Numbered from the stretch's first letter, positions 35,463-44,962 are shown. The stretch: DNA of 64,000 nucleotides from an uncultured Fusicatenibacter sp. (GCA_902493585.1 CABUPZ010000003.1:1-64000), one strand, 5' to 3'. Notes: generated from the sequence alone by a model not told the origin. Numbers and translations are program-made.

Positions 35463-35825
35463 CTACATTGCAGCGAGGAATCCAATTCCAAACAATAAAA
35501 TCAAAAAAATACAAAAGAAAGAACCAAAATGGATCCAAAGCATGTGCGGGCTCTCGATCAGGGTTTTCATATCCAAACTCAATGATAAACGAAAACGCAG
35601 GAAAGAAAGTAGCTCAAGATCATGGATTAGGATAGGTTGTTTTTTTGTAACAGTTCCGGCAGGTCGAGCAGCCGGGACAAAATTTGTCGGTGTCAGGAAA
35701 AGGCATTCTCCGGAAGCAGCGGGCCAATCTGTTTCTGGGCAAATATCGCATACAATGAAAATATCCGGAGACCCCACGATGGATGCGATTGAGATGCTAT
35801 CCTGAAAACACAGCGAGGCTGTCAT
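35463..35825 (-). pseudogene. Possible decayed zinc-ribbon membrane protein
   Basis: The minus strand of this 760-base gap (35347-36108) is open for 120 codons. The end holds a hydrophobic helix (FCIFLILLFGIGFLAAM); the middle reads SPDIFIVCDICPETD. In a neighbouring frame the same segment gives DKFCPGCSTCRNCYKK. A double Cys-pair ribbon split over two frames suggests a frameshifted gene, but there is no clear ribosome binding site. The rest of the gap holds nothing I can name. Confidence 0.25.
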
Positions 35826-36043
35826 GCTATATCGTTCCGGTTAGCGTGGCAGCTTCGTTTTGCATATAAAATACTTCATCTTCCGGTGTCCGCGAATATT
35901 GCTCTGTGACCGTTCCGCTGCTTTTACCATCTTTTTCTTTATAAAAAATCCCACCATAAATTATCAGAAAATAAGACTGAAATATATACATTTCCCAAAT
36001 TTTTGTATATAATGATAATAGATGATAAAAAAGCAGCATGATA

Positions 36044-36071
36044 ATAACCGTTCATCTGGCTGAACTATTGC
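36044..36071. repeat. 28-base palindrome, copy 2
   Basis: ATAACCGTTCATC, central TG, GCTGAACTATTGC. Located 38 bases before the beta-CASP protein gene. Confidence 0.7.
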
Positions 36072-36108
36072 ACATTACATCAGATTCAGACAAAAGGGGG
36101 CTTGAAGT

Positions 36109-37719
36109 ATGCGTATCACATTTTTGGGGGCAACACATGAAGTGACCGGGAGCTGCTATTATATCGAAGCAGCCGGAAAAAAGTTTCTGGTAGACTGCGG
36201 AATGGAGCAGGGGCCGAATCTGTATCAAAACAGTCCGCTGTCAGTCACGCCGTCTCAGTTGGATTTCGTATTGATCACACACGCGCACATTGACCATTCC
36301 GGAAATCTTCCTATGATATATGCGCACGGTTTCCGGGGCGATGTATACATGACCGATGCGACCGTGGATCTGTGCAATATTATGCTCCGCGACAGCGCGC
36401 ATATCCAGATGTCCGAGGCAGAGTGGAAGAACCGCAGAAACCGCCGGGCGGGAAAAGAAGAATACGTTTCGCCCTATACAATGGAAGATGCATTGGGCGT
36501 GATCCAGCGTCTGGTGGGATTTCCGTACGATCAGAGAGTGGAACTTGCCGACGGTATCAAGGTACGATTTGTGGACGCGGGACATCTGCTGGGTTCCGCC
36601 AGCATCGAGCTTTGGCTTACCGAGGACGGAATAACGAAAAAACTGGTCTTCTCCGGAGATATCGGAAACGATAATCAGCCGCTGATCAACAATCCTCATT
36701 ATATCAATGAAGCGGATTATGTGATCATGGAATCCACCTACGGGGACCGCAGCCACGGCGAACGTCCGGATTATGTGGCGGAGCTGGCGCGGATCATTCA
36801 GGAGACCTTCGATCAGGGCGGCAACGTCGTCATCCCGTCCTTCGCCGTGGGCAGGACGCAGGAGATGCTGTACTTCATCCGAGAGATCAAGGAACGCAGG
36901 CTGGTGCAGGGATACGGAAATTTCCCCGTCTATGTGGACAGTCCGCTTGCGGTGGAAGCAACGAATATTTTCAAGGAACATGAAGCGGAATGCTACGACT
37001 CGGCGGCGGCCGAGCTGCTGGCGCAGGGGATCAACCCGATCCAGTTTCCGGGTCTGAAGCTTTCCATTACCTCGGATGAATCCAAGGCGATCAATCTTCA
37101 CGAAGATCCGAAGGTTATCATCTCCGCCAGCGGCATGTGTGACGCCGGACGTATCAAGCATCATCTGAAACATAACCTGTGGAGAAAAGAGTGTACGATC
37201 CTGTTCGTCGGATATCAGGCGGCGGGAACCCTGGGACGCCATCTGCTTTCGGGAGCAGAGGACGCGAAGATTCTCGGTGAGGATGTTCATGTCAATGCAA
37301 AAATCTGTCAGCTTCCCGGTGTCAGCGGCCATGCGGACAACGAAGGTCTGATGCGCTGGGCGGGAAACTTTAAGGTAAGGCCGGAGCAGGTGTTTGTCAC
37401 TCACGGTGAAGATAAGGTTACGGAACTTTTTGCCGCACGGCTGAGAAATGAATTGGGTTACCCGGCGGACGCGCCGTTTTCCGGCACCGTCTACGATCTG
37501 GCTCATGGAGTTTATATTGAACGTACCAGAGGAATCCCGTATGAGAAGAAGGTTACTTCCACTTCCATTCGTGGAACCGGTAATCCTGTCTTTGACCGTC
37601 TGCTTGCGGCAGGCCAGAGGCTGCTGGCTGTGATCCAGAGAAATAAGGGCGGAGCCAATAAGGATCTGTCCAAGTTTGCGGATCAGATCAACAGTCTTTG
37701 TGATAAATGGGACAGATAG
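36109..37719 (+). CDS. Metallo-beta-lactamase/beta-CASP ribonuclease-like protein
   Basis: This 536-residue protein combines a metallo-beta-lactamase domain (HAHIDHSG near residue 60; DAGHLLGSAS; FSGDIGN) with a beta-CASP insert and a C-terminal RNA-specificity (RMMBL) motif, GVSGHADNEGLMRW, with THGE further on. The set resembles the YsxK/CPSF-73-like bacterial RNases distinct from RNase J. It would cut or trim RNA in the cytoplasm. AAGGGGG lies 8 bases before the ATG. The C-terminal 65 residues are basic and may bind RNA. Confidence 0.87.
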   Translation: MRITFLGATHEVTGSCYYIEAAGKKFLVDCGMEQGPNLYQNSPLSVTPSQLDFVLITHAHIDHSGNLPMIYAHGFRGDVYMTDATVDLCNIMLRDSAHIQMSEAEWKNRRNRRAGKEEYVSPYTMEDALGVIQRLVGFPYDQRVELADGIKVRFVDAGHLLGSASIELWLTEDGITKKLVFSGDIGNDNQPLINNPHYINEADYVIMESTYGDRSHGERPDYVAELARIIQETFDQGGNVVIPSFAVGRTQEMLYFIREIKERRLVQGYGNFPVYVDSPLAVEATNIFKEHEAECYDSAAAELLAQGINPIQFPGLKLSITSDESKAINLHEDPKVIISASGMCDAGRIKHHLKHNLWRKECTILFVGYQAAGTLGRHLLSGAEDAKILGEDVHVNAKICQLPGVSGHADNEGLMRWAGNFKVRPEQVFVTHGEDKVTELFAARLRNELGYPADAPFSGTVYDLAHGVYIERTRGIPYEKKVTSTSIRGTGNPVFDRLLAAGQRLLAVIQRNKGGANKDLSKFADQINSLCDKWDR

Positions 37720-37784
37720 GCAGAAAGTGAAATAGAAAAATAAATTGCAAGATAATAACAGGATAAATAGCAGCATAAAGAAGG

Positions 37785-37872
37785 AAAAAGAACGCTGTCA
37801 TTTTCAAAAACAATCGTCTCCTTCCATTTCGAAAAAGGGGAAAGAGTATTTGAAGATGACAGCGTTCTTTTT
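37785..37872. terminator. Bidirectional terminator between convergent genes
   Basis: AAAAAGAACGCTGTCA and TGACAGCGTTCTTTTT pair over 16 bases; the loop of about 55 bases contains further weak pairing. It serves the beta-CASP gene and the TSCPD gene. Confidence 0.75.
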
Positions 37873-37906
37873 ATGCACAGAGGAAGAGAATGTATCCTAT
37901 GAGTCT

Positions 37907-38149
37907 TTACTGCTTTGCAGCCTCCAGCGCTCTTGCCAGCTGATCCGGACATGAAGTTCCGCGTCCGTTGCAGTCTGTGCCTTTCAGACGTTTGATCACT
38001 TCGTCTGCATCCATGCCTTCCACCAGAGAAGCGATGCCCTTGGTGTTGCCGTTGCATCCGCCGACAAACTGTACGTTGTGCAGCTTATTGTCTTCGGTGA
38101 TCTCGAATAAGATTTTGCGGGAACAGGTGCCTTTTGTTGTGTATTCCAT
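37907..38149 (-). CDS. TSCPD domain protein (TIGR03905 type)
   Basis: An 80-residue protein with the motif that names the family: GTSCPDQLARAL near the C-terminus (T-S-C-P-D). Cysteines C9, C32 and others could bind metal. TSCPD domains also occur at the end of vitamin B12-dependent ribonucleotide reductases, but the stand-alone form has no known role. GGAGGCAAAC precedes the ATG. It is expressed alone. Confidence 0.82.
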   Translation of the reverse strand: MEYTTKGTCSRKILFEITEDNKLHNVQFVGGCNGNTKGIASLVEGMDADEVIKRLKGTDCNGRGTSCPDQLARALEAAKQ

Positions 38150-38270
38150 GTTTGTTTGCCTCCTTTGCGTACTTCATCTAACATTTTTCTCCGGTATTAT
38201 AACACGGAAAAGAAAAATATACCATAACTTCAAGAGATATGTTAAGATTATCCTGTGAAAAAAAGAGGTG

Positions 38271-38298
38271 GTAACTGTTCAGCTGGTTGAATGGTTAT
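38271..38298. repeat. 28-base palindrome, copy 3
   Basis: GTAACTGTTCAGC, central TG, GTTGAATGGTTAT. It lies in the long leader of mtnN. Confidence 0.72.
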
Positions 38299-38309
38299 AT
38301 GTTTTGACT

Positions 38310-38391
38310 GCGGTTTTTGACTGTAGTGTTCAGAAACCGCGGGAACCGCAGCAGAAAGAGAAGAACATTGATACAGTGACTGCGCGCAGTC
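38310..38391 (+). promoter_or_regulatory. Two further inverted repeats in the mtnN leader
   Basis: GCGGTTTTTGA faces TTCAGAAACCGC (38310-38340), and GACTGCG-CGCAGTC (38378-38391) is a perfect palindrome. With the 28-base palindrome they fill the 160 bases before mtnN. They do not match a SAM or SAH riboswitch that I know. Confidence 0.4.
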
Positions 38392-38429
38392 TGACAGTGA
38401 CATGCGGCAGAGAAAGGAAGAGAAAAGAC

Positions 38430-39128
38430 ATGAACAGAATAGGAATTATCGGGGCAATGGAGATTGAGGTTGCCAGATTAAAGGAAATGATGACAGACGT
38501 TACCGTGACAAAGAAAGCATCCATGGAATTCAACCAGGGACTGCTCAACGGAAAACCGGTGGTCGTGGTACAGTGCGGCATCGGCAAGGTGAATGCGGGA
38601 ATCTGTACACAGATCCTGGTGGATGATTTTCAGGTGGATGCGGTGATCAACACAGGCGTTGCCGGTTCCCTGAGAAATGAAATCAACATCGGGGATATCG
38701 TGGTTTCCACAGATGCGGTTCACCATGATATGGATGTCCGCGCGCTGGGCTACAAGAAGGGACAGATCCCGCAGATTGACGTATTCGCCTTCCCTGCGGA
38801 CGAGACGATGCAGAAAGTCGCGGCGGAAGCATGCCGGGAAGTCAATCCGGATATCCAGGTATTTTCCGGACGTGTGCTCAGCGGGGATCAGTTTATCTCT
38901 GATCATGGTGTAAAGAACGTGCTTGTGAGCGAACTGGACGGATTCTGTACAGAGATGGAAGGGGCTGCCATCGCTCAGGCGGCTTATCTGAATCACATCC
39001 CCTGTGTGATCCTGCGTGCGATCTCCGACAAGGCGGATGACAGCGCGACGATGGATTATCCGGAATTCGAGAAAAAAGCGGCACAGCATTGTGTCAATCT
39101 GACACAGGAAATGGTGAAACGTCTGTAA
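38430..39128 (+). CDS. mtnN: 5'-Methylthioadenosine/S-adenosylhomocysteine nucleosidase
   Basis: A 232-residue enzyme that removes adenine from methylthioadenosine and S-adenosylhomocysteine, recycling the by-products of SAM-dependent reactions. IGIIGAMEIEVARLKEMM at the N-terminus, VVVQCGIGKVNAG, INTGVAGSL, SGDQFI, and EMEGAAIAQAA with the catalytic Glu, then ISDKAD with the catalytic Asp, are all in place. The ATG at 38430 follows GGAAGAG; the open frame upstream is filled with palindromes and is not coding. Confidence 0.94.
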   Translation: MNRIGIIGAMEIEVARLKEMMTDVTVTKKASMEFNQGLLNGKPVVVVQCGIGKVNAGICTQILVDDFQVDAVINTGVAGSLRNEINIGDIVVSTDAVHHDMDVRALGYKKGQIPQIDVFAFPADETMQKVAAEACREVNPDIQVFSGRVLSGDQFISDHGVKNVLVSELDGFCTEMEGAAIAQAAYLNHIPCVILRAISDKADDSATMDYPEFEKKAAQHCVNLTQEMVKRL

Positions 39129-39189
39129 AGCCGCCGGTTTGCAGGAAGAACGGGTTCTTTTTCAGAGAATTTGACGAACGATTTTTATT

Positions 39190-39217
39190 TTCAAATCCAT
39201 ATTTGCAGGCTTATAAT
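39190..39217 (+). promoter_or_regulatory. Probable promoter of the membrane protein gene
   Basis: TTCAAA (39190-39195) and TATAAT (39212-39217), spacer 16 bases. Confidence 0.4.
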
Positions 39218-39264
39218 GTTCCCATGCCGGGCCGGGCAAAAAATAAAAAATAGGGGGCAAAACA

Positions 39265-39984
39265 ATGCTGCAGACATGCATGAATCAGAATCTGTTCTTG
39301 TACGCAATGATAGCAGCAGGCATCGCAGGAGTATGGTGTCTGTTCTGGAGCAACCATTTTTACAGTAAGGCGATCAAAGACCTGAAACGGCTGGACAAGC
39401 CCAAACTGAAATGGACCAGCCAGCTTCTGCGGACGGTCAGGGAACGGAAGGAGCCGATTGCCAATATGGGCGCGTTTCTGCGAAGCCAGATGGCAGGAGG
39501 ACGGAGCGCCGGCGTCGGGGTGCAGGCCCTGAAAGCGGGGAGTCAGAATGCGGCGGCGGTCACTTTTGCGATCCTGGCGTTCAGTATTCTTGTGATGTAT
39601 CTCTATGAGTATGAGACGTATCTCTGGGTTCAGTATGCAGTGGCAGGAGGCGTGATCATCTGCGGGCTTCTGCTTTTACGGATAAATTTTGATTTCTCCG
39701 GGAAAGAGGAAATCCTTCTGGACGGATGGACCGATTACCTGGAAAATCAGATGCAGCTCGGTGTACAGCCTGTTGAGGTACCTGCAGCGGCTGAGGAGAA
39801 CAGGAAAAAGAAAACGGCGGCTCAGCGAAGGGAGGCTGCCCGGGAGATGAAAGAGGAAGAGCAGATCAGCCAGGTGCGGGAGGGTATCCGTCAGACCGCC
39901 GCGGCTGACAGCCGTTTCTCCGGAATGCTCACGCCGGAGGAAGAGAAGCTGATGCGGGAGATTATCCGGGAGTATATGAAATAA
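39265..39984 (+). CDS. Membrane protein of unknown function
   Basis: A 239-residue protein I do not recognise. It has three hydrophobic helices (about 11-29, 98-114 and 121-140). Between the first and second lies a basic cytoplasmic loop of about 65 residues, and the C-terminal 90 residues form a charged, probably coiled-coil tail (ENRKKKTAAQRREAAREM) ending LTPEEEKLMREIIREYMK. The latter resembles regions that dock on large complexes, but no motif is diagnostic. GGGGGC precedes the ATG. It looks monocistronic. Confidence 0.7.
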   Translation: MLQTCMNQNLFLYAMIAAGIAGVWCLFWSNHFYSKAIKDLKRLDKPKLKWTSQLLRTVRERKEPIANMGAFLRSQMAGGRSAGVGVQALKAGSQNAAAVTFAILAFSILVMYLYEYETYLWVQYAVAGGVIICGLLLLRINFDFSGKEEILLDGWTDYLENQMQLGVQPVEVPAAAEENRKKKTAAQRREAAREMKEEEQISQVREGIRQTAAADSRFSGMLTPEEEKLMREIIREYMK

Positions 39985-40109
39985 AACATCCGGAATCTTT
40001 CAGAGTTTGGAGTATCAGGAATTTTATGGTTCTGAGACTTGATAAAAAAGAGTGAATTTGCTACACTTATTCATATAGATTTGTCATTGTTCACAGCTGT
40101 TCCGTTCCT

Positions 40110-40139
40110 TTGAAGAATGTTGAACAGTTAAAATATAAT
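40110..40139 (+). promoter_or_regulatory. Probable promoter of pgi
   Basis: TTGAAG (40110-40115) and TATAAT (40134-40139), spacer 18 bases. Upstream, GTTCACAG at about 40089-40096 and TTGAACAGTTA at about 40120-40130 look like halves of a broken palindrome of the 28-base family. Confidence 0.5.
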
Positions 40140-40160
40140 CATGCAAAGGAGTAAAGTGTT

Positions 40161-41510
40161 ATGGGAGCAAAAGTAACATTCGATTATTCAAAAGAGGCAG
40201 GATTTATCCGTGAAAATGAAATGGCGTCTTTCGAGCAGATTGCCAATTCCGCAAAAGAAGTCCTGGTATCCAGAAGCGGACAGGGCAACGATTTCCTCGG
40301 ATGGATCGATCTGCCGGTGGATTATGATAAAGAGGAGTTCGCACGCATCAAAGAAGCAGCAAAACAGATCCAGAGCGATTCGGAAGTTCTGCTGGTGATC
40401 GGTATCGGCGGTTCTTATCTGGGCGCGCGTGCGGCCATCGAATTTCTCCGCCATGGCTTCTACAATAACATTACCAAGGGGCAGAGAAAAACTCCGGAGA
40501 TTTATTTCGTTGGAAACAGCATTTCCAGCAGCTATATCCAGGGACTGATCGATGTGATCGGAGACCGTGATTTCTCCATCAATATGATCTCCAAATCCGG
40601 AACCACCACAGAGCCGGCAATCGCGTTCCGTGTATTCAAAGAGATCCTGGAGAAGAAATATGGCAAGGAAGGCGCGGCGAAACGTATCTACGCTACCACA
40701 GACAAGGCAAAGGGAGCCCTGAAGCATGTAGCGGATGAAGAGGGATACGCCACGTTCGTGGTGCCGGATGATGTGGGAGGACGTTTCTCTGTTCTGACAG
40801 CAGTAGGCCTTCTGCCGATCGCGGTATCCGGCGCGGATATCGACCAGCTGATGGCAGGCGCTGCTTCCGGAAGAGAGCTTGCTCTGAATACTCCGTTTGC
40901 AGAAAACGATGCGATGAAATATGCGGCAGTCCGCAATATCCTGCACCGCAAAGGCAAAGCGGTGGAAATCCTGTGCAACTATGAGCCGAGTCTCCACTAT
41001 GTATCTGAGTGGTGGAAACAGCTGTTCGGCGAGAGTGAAGGCAAGGATCAGAAAGGAATCTTCCCGGCTTCCGTAGACCTGACCACAGATCTTCATTCCA
41101 TGGGACAGTTTATTCAGGATGGTTCCAGAATTATGTTTGAAACCGTTATGAATGTGGAGAAATCCCGTGTGGAACTGACCATCGGCGAGGAACCGGTGGA
41201 TCTGGATGGTCTGAACTATCTGGCAGGAAAGACCATTGATTTCGTAAATAAGAGCGCAATGAACGGAACCATCCTGGCGCACACTGATGGAAATGTGCCG
41301 AACCTGATGGTAAATATTCCGGAACAGAATGAGTTCTATCTTGGACAGCTGTTCTACTTCTTTGAGTTTGCATGCGGCGTCAGCGGTTATGTATCCGGAG
41401 TCAATCCGTTCAACCAGCCGGGCGTTGAGAGTTATAAGAAGAATATGTTCGCTCTGCTTGGAAAACCAGGCTATGAGGAAGAGCGCGAAAAATTGATGAA
41501 GAGACTGTAA
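40161..41510 (+). CDS. pgi: Glucose-6-phosphate isomerase
   Basis: This 449-residue enzyme interconverts glucose 6-phosphate and fructose 6-phosphate in glycolysis. [51 protein letters not shown] (a PGI signature) and the C-terminal [14 protein letters not shown] are present. The length is right for the Gram-positive type of about 450 residues. AAAGGAG precedes the ATG. No terminator is obvious directly after the gene; the repeats that follow may take that role. Confidence 0.95.
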   Translation: MGAKVTFDYSKEAGFIRENEMASFEQIANSAKEVLVSRSGQGNDFLGWIDLPVDYDKEEFARIKEAAKQIQSDSEVLLVIGIGGSYLGARAAIEFLRHGFYNNITKGQRKTPEIYFVGNSISSSYIQGLIDVIGDRDFSINMISKSGTTTEPAIAFRVFKEILEKKYGKEGAAKRIYATTDKAKGALKHVADEEGYATFVVPDDVGGRFSVLTAVGLLPIAVSGADIDQLMAGAASGRELALNTPFAENDAMKYAAVRNILHRKGKAVEILCNYEPSLHYVSEWWKQLFGESEGKDQKGIFPASVDLTTDLHSMGQFIQDGSRIMFETVMNVEKSRVELTIGEEPVDLDGLNYLAGKTIDFVNKSAMNGTILAHTDGNVPNLMVNIPEQNEFYLGQLFYFFEFACGVSGYVSGVNPFNQPGVESYKKNMFALLGKPGYEEEREKLMKRL

Positions 41511-41527
41511 TTCCGGAATCCTTCCCG

Positions 41528-41562
41528 GTATTTCTGAATATTACAAAAAGAAATTCAGATAC
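41528..41562. repeat. GTATCTGAA-type inverted repeat, copy C
   Basis: GTATTTCTGAAT faces ATTCAGATAC over a 13-base loop. The element is 35 bases long like the copy at 17655-17689 and shares its outer ends. It lies 17 bases after pgi. Confidence 0.55.
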
Positions 41563-41770
41563 ACGAAAAGAGACATCCTCGGAAACAGGCATGTGCAGAG
41601 CGGGCAGGAGAAGCAGGAAAGGATTCTTCCCACAAACTGTGACGTGTATTTCGCAGAAAGCGATTTTCAAACATGCTCCAGTGAGAAAGGGGAAGACCAC
41701 AATACGGGAACGATGGAACGCTGTCTCCTGCCTGGAGAGCACATGGACACATAGAACTGAATAAGATTAT

Positions 41771-41890
41771 GGAAGGGGCTGTCGGTTAATACCGATTTTT
41801 GCTCCCCCCTGATATGTAAGGAAGAGACCATCCTACAGAATTCGTGCTTTTTATGATTCGAATTCTTTACGGGATAGTCTCTTCTTTTTT
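41771..41890 (+). repeat. Composite intergenic repeat, copy 2
   Basis: GAAGGGGCTGTCGGTT, an AT-rich part, CCCCCCTGA, GGAAGAGAC and a long hairpin closed by a T-run repeat the layout of the element at 2290-2407 (opposite strand). The hairpin arms differ in sequence between copies but still pair (GAAGAGAC...AGAATTCG with CGAATTCT...GTCTCTTC). It lies in a 618-base gene-free region (41511-42128) that also holds copy C of the other repeat and the promoter at 41974. Confidence 0.75.
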
Positions 41891-41973
41891 CTTCTTATTT
41901 CTCGATCTTATGATGTAAAAGTGATGGTATTTCTAAACGCTATTCTTTGGCGCTGGTTGTTCTGAAAAGGCAA

Positions 41974-42002
41974 TTGAAAAAGAGTACTGGATATAGTATA
42001 AT
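41974..42002 (+). promoter_or_regulatory. Promoter of the YesM/YesN-type two-component genes
   Basis: TTGAAA (41974-41979) and TATAAT (41997-42002) with a 17-base spacer, 127 bases before the kinase start. TTGACA at about 42056 has no well-spaced -10 box. Confidence 0.6.
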
Positions 42003-42128
42003 CAAGCCACAGATATATACAAAGCAGGTGAAATCATTCTGGAAAAGTATAGAATTGACAACTGATTATATTGGTACAATAGAAAGGAAATTTTATAATT
42101 ATTTGTGACAGAGAGATGAGGCATTCGC

Positions 42129-43826
42129 ATGAGAAAAGTGGCAAAAGTACGTTCGTTGAAACAGATTTTTTTAGGGATCTTTATTTTAAGTGTGTCTTTA
42201 TGCCTTGTTTTAATTGTATTTGTCACAAATTTTTCTATCCGCCTAATGTATGAATCGCGGGCAAAAACTTCTCTTACAGCAACTCTGCGAGACATCAGCT
42301 CTAGTTTGGATTCTCGGTATAATGCACTGTTGCAAATTTCACAAAATACGATTTCTACTGGAGTGATTGGAAGAAAGTATGATGATTATCTAACTTCAGA
42401 AACCCAATATGACAAGATAACTGAATACAGAGATTTTTATGAAAGCCTGAATATTGCGATTTGGGGGGAAAGTGATATTCTTCTTGCTGCATATTTTCAA
42501 CCGGGTCAGATAGAGAGTCTGGCAGATAAGGTTATATTTTCTACATTCAGCGTTTCAGAGAACTTTGATCCGGAAACACTGGAACAGCTGCTTGATACGG
42601 GAGAAATTGTATTTCAGCCAATTCATTTTACATACAATAATGTCCTTGACAAAGAAGTGGTGTCGCTCATGCGCCCCACAGAATTCAGCAACGGGCAGAA
42701 GGCCATTGTTTATTTGGAAGCGCGTTCCAACGAAATCGCATCTCTGGAGAACAGAACGGAATTGGAGCAAACCTCTTATGTATTTCTGCAGCTGGATCAG
42801 AATTTTCGTGTCAGATATAGTGATTCGGAGGAGTTTGACATTGGCAGTCGGATTACGCTGGATTCGGAGGGAATGGTTCGAGCGGCAGATTATATTGGAA
42901 CGGTAGTTGAGAGTAAATATGGGTTTTACAATGTCCTTCTGATGCCGCTGAATGATTATCGTTATGAGACAAATCAATGGATGTTTGGAATTATTCTCGT
43001 CATTTTTGTATCTTTTGCGATTTTGGCAATTGTCTCTATTTCTCAGATATGGCTGATTTCTCATCCGTTGAAAGTTCTGGAGAGGGAAATGGGAAGTTTG
43101 GGAAATGGGGATTTCACCCCGTCTGCTTATAAATTAAATCTGAAGGAATTTAATCGTCTGTTTGACGCATTTAATACAATGAAACTCCAGATTCATTCTT
43201 TACTGAAGGAAAGACAGAGACAGGAAAAGGAGAAAGCGAAGCTGGAACTTGATAAGTTGATGTACCAGATTAATCCGCATTTTCTGATGAATGCGCTGAA
43301 TTCTGTACATTGGATGGCGATTTCCGGTGGGCAGAAGGAAATTGATTTGTATGTGCAGCGTCTCGGCTATATTTTAACGTATTCTCTTGGAAAAGCGGAG
43401 ACCAGAACTACGCTGCGTACGGAACTGAAGTATTTGGAGAATTATCTCAAATTGCAGCAGAGTACCTATGATTTCCAGTGTATCTGGGAAGTAGAAGAGG
43501 GATCATACTTGGATCAGATCTGCGCGCGCTTTATTTTGCAGCCGATTGCGGAGAATGCGGTATGCCATAATATGAATGAATTTGGACATTTGTGGGTTCG
43601 GGTTTTTCCGGAAGAAAGGTCTGTCAGGATTATAATCCGTGACGATGGCAAAGGATTTGTATCTGCTGTGACAGGAGAAGAAGCAGAGCAAAAAAGCCAA
43701 GGAATTGGCCTTCGTTATGTAAAAATGTCTCTGGATTCTTTTTATGGCAATCGGGCAATTTTGAACATAGACAGTAAAACAGGGGAGGGAACAGAGGTTC
43801 AGATTGTGCTTCCCAAGGAGATGTGA
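42129..43826 (+). CDS. Sensor histidine kinase, YesM type
   Basis: This 565-residue membrane kinase has a first helix (FLGIFILSVSLCLVLIVFVT), an outer sensing domain of about 245 residues, a second helix (about 285-310), a HAMP linker and the His_kinase/HATPase pair. The phosphoacceptor lies in YQINPHFLMNALNSVHWM (near residue 385) and the ATP-binding part in FILQPIAENAVCHNM and DDGKGF. In YesM/YesN systems such kinases sense extracellular sugars or sugar-bound lipoproteins and control the neighbouring ABC importer. GATGAGG precedes the ATG. It is 1 base from the response regulator gene. Confidence 0.88.
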   Translation: MRKVAKVRSLKQIFLGIFILSVSLCLVLIVFVTNFSIRLMYESRAKTSLTATLRDISSSLDSRYNALLQISQNTISTGVIGRKYDDYLTSETQYDKITEYRDFYESLNIAIWGESDILLAAYFQPGQIESLADKVIFSTFSVSENFDPETLEQLLDTGEIVFQPIHFTYNNVLDKEVVSLMRPTEFSNGQKAIVYLEARSNEIASLENRTELEQTSYVFLQLDQNFRVRYSDSEEFDIGSRITLDSEGMVRAADYIGTVVESKYGFYNVLLMPLNDYRYETNQWMFGIILVIFVSFAILAIVSISQIWLISHPLKVLEREMGSLGNGDFTPSAYKLNLKEFNRLFDAFNTMKLQIHSLLKERQRQEKEKAKLELDKLMYQINPHFLMNALNSVHWMAISGGQKEIDLYVQRLGYILTYSLGKAETRTTLRTELKYLENYLKLQQSTYDFQCIWEVEEGSYLDQICARFILQPIAENAVCHNMNEFGHLWVRVFPEERSVRIIIRDDGKGFVSAVTGEEAEQKSQGIGLRYVKMSLDSFYGNRAILNIDSKTGEGTEVQIVLPKEM

Positions 43827-43827
43827 C

Positions 43828-44898
43828 ATGTATCGTATACTGATAGTAGATGATGATAAGCTGGCAAGAAAGGGACTGATTTCGATTGTTCCCTGGGAAA
43901 AATGTGGTTTTACCGTAGTAGGAGATGTGGCGAACGGAGCGCTGGCACTGGAATTTGTGGATCAGAATCCTGTGGATTTGGCTGTGGTGGATCTTACGAT
44001 GCCGGTATTGTCGGGTCTGGATTTTATTCGGGAGTGCAGGGCGAGAAATTTGAAGATGGAGTTTATTGTACTGAGTGCGCACGAAAGTTTCGACTATGTC
44101 CAGAAGGCACTGCGGCTTGGAGTTTTGGATTATATTTCAAAGCTTCAGATGGAGCAGGAGGACTGCGTGGAAATTTTTCGGCGTGCAGCAGGGTATTTGG
44201 ATCGAGTCAGACAGGAGGAGCAAGAGTCTGTGCGGAAACGGAAAGATAGAGAAGAAATATCTCAAGCTTCCACAGAAACTTTTAAGATTGACGAAATTTG
44301 CGAACAGGTCGACAGGTTCTCTTGGGTTTATAACAGAGAAGCACTGGAAGAGTTGATTGAAAGGGGAAAAAAGGAGGCGATAGATTCTTCTGCCAGATAC
44401 CGTATCATGTTTCGGATGTTACATGTGGTACGACAGGTGTTTCTTGTTTCACTTTCTGAGAGGGATTATGCGTATTCTTCTCGGGATATGGAGTGGATGA
44501 GGGAGATTAGAGAAACGCTTTTGAAAGAAGTATTGAAGCAGGGAGAGAGTGCCACGCTGGAAGGGGCAGTACTGAAAGCGGTGATTTATATTTTGAGAAA
44601 TCTGGATTCCCCAGAGCTGAAAGCGGAATCTGCAGCAGATGTTATCGGTATGTCCAGAAGCTATTTTTCGGTTAGTTTTAAAAAATATACCGGGTATTCG
44701 GTGAACAGCTTTATTCGTAAGGAGAGGGTGGAACTGGCAAAAAGAATTGTACAGGAGAATCCCAAGATATCTGTTGGAGACGCGGCCTGTTTGGCTGGAT
44801 ATCATGATGAAAAATATTTTGCGAAAGTTTTTCAGCAAAGAGAAGGAATCAGTTTTTCGGAATATAAAAAGAAAGTAGTACATAGCACTTCTAAATAA
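43828..44898 (+). CDS. Response regulator with AraC-type DNA-binding domain, YesN type
   Basis: A 356-residue regulator: receiver domain at 1-120 (acidic pocket D8-D10, phosphoacceptor D55, conserved K near 105), a helical linker, and a C-terminal AraC/XylS double helix-turn-helix (SAADVIGMSRSYFSVSFKKYTG, then DAACLAGYHDEKYFAKVFQQ). It probably activates the importer genes that follow after a terminator and a separate promoter region. The start at 43828 follows GGAGATG. Confidence 0.9.
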   Translation: MYRILIVDDDKLARKGLISIVPWEKCGFTVVGDVANGALALEFVDQNPVDLAVVDLTMPVLSGLDFIRECRARNLKMEFIVLSAHESFDYVQKALRLGVLDYISKLQMEQEDCVEIFRRAAGYLDRVRQEEQESVRKRKDREEISQASTETFKIDEICEQVDRFSWVYNREALEELIERGKKEAIDSSARYRIMFRMLHVVRQVFLVSLSERDYAYSSRDMEWMREIRETLLKEVLKQGESATLEGAVLKAVIYILRNLDSPELKAESAADVIGMSRSYFSVSFKKYTGYSVNSFIRKERVELAKRIVQENPKISVGDAACLAGYHDEKYFAKVFQQREGISFSEYKKKVVHSTSK

Positions 44899-44910
44899 TA
44901 TGGTAAATCA

Positions 44911-44962
44911 AAAACTGTAGACATTTGTTTTTTGTGTATAAAACAAATGTCTACAGTTTTTT
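44911..44962 (+). terminator. Terminator after the two-component genes
   Basis: A perfect 21-base stem (44911-44931 with 44940-44960; core CTGTAGACATTTG) with an 8-base loop and a T-run. TATAAT at 45022-45027 downstream may be the -10 box for the importer operon, but the -35 box is poor, as expected of an activator-dependent promoter. Confidence 0.9.

Noticed and set aside
36241..37776. A 511-codon open frame antisense to the beta-CASP gene
   Set aside because: The plus strand carries all metallo-beta-lactamase motifs; the antisense frame is a shadow.
38271..38429. SAM or SAH riboswitch before mtnN
   Set aside because: The hairpins do not show the conserved cores of known classes; one is a dispersed repeat.
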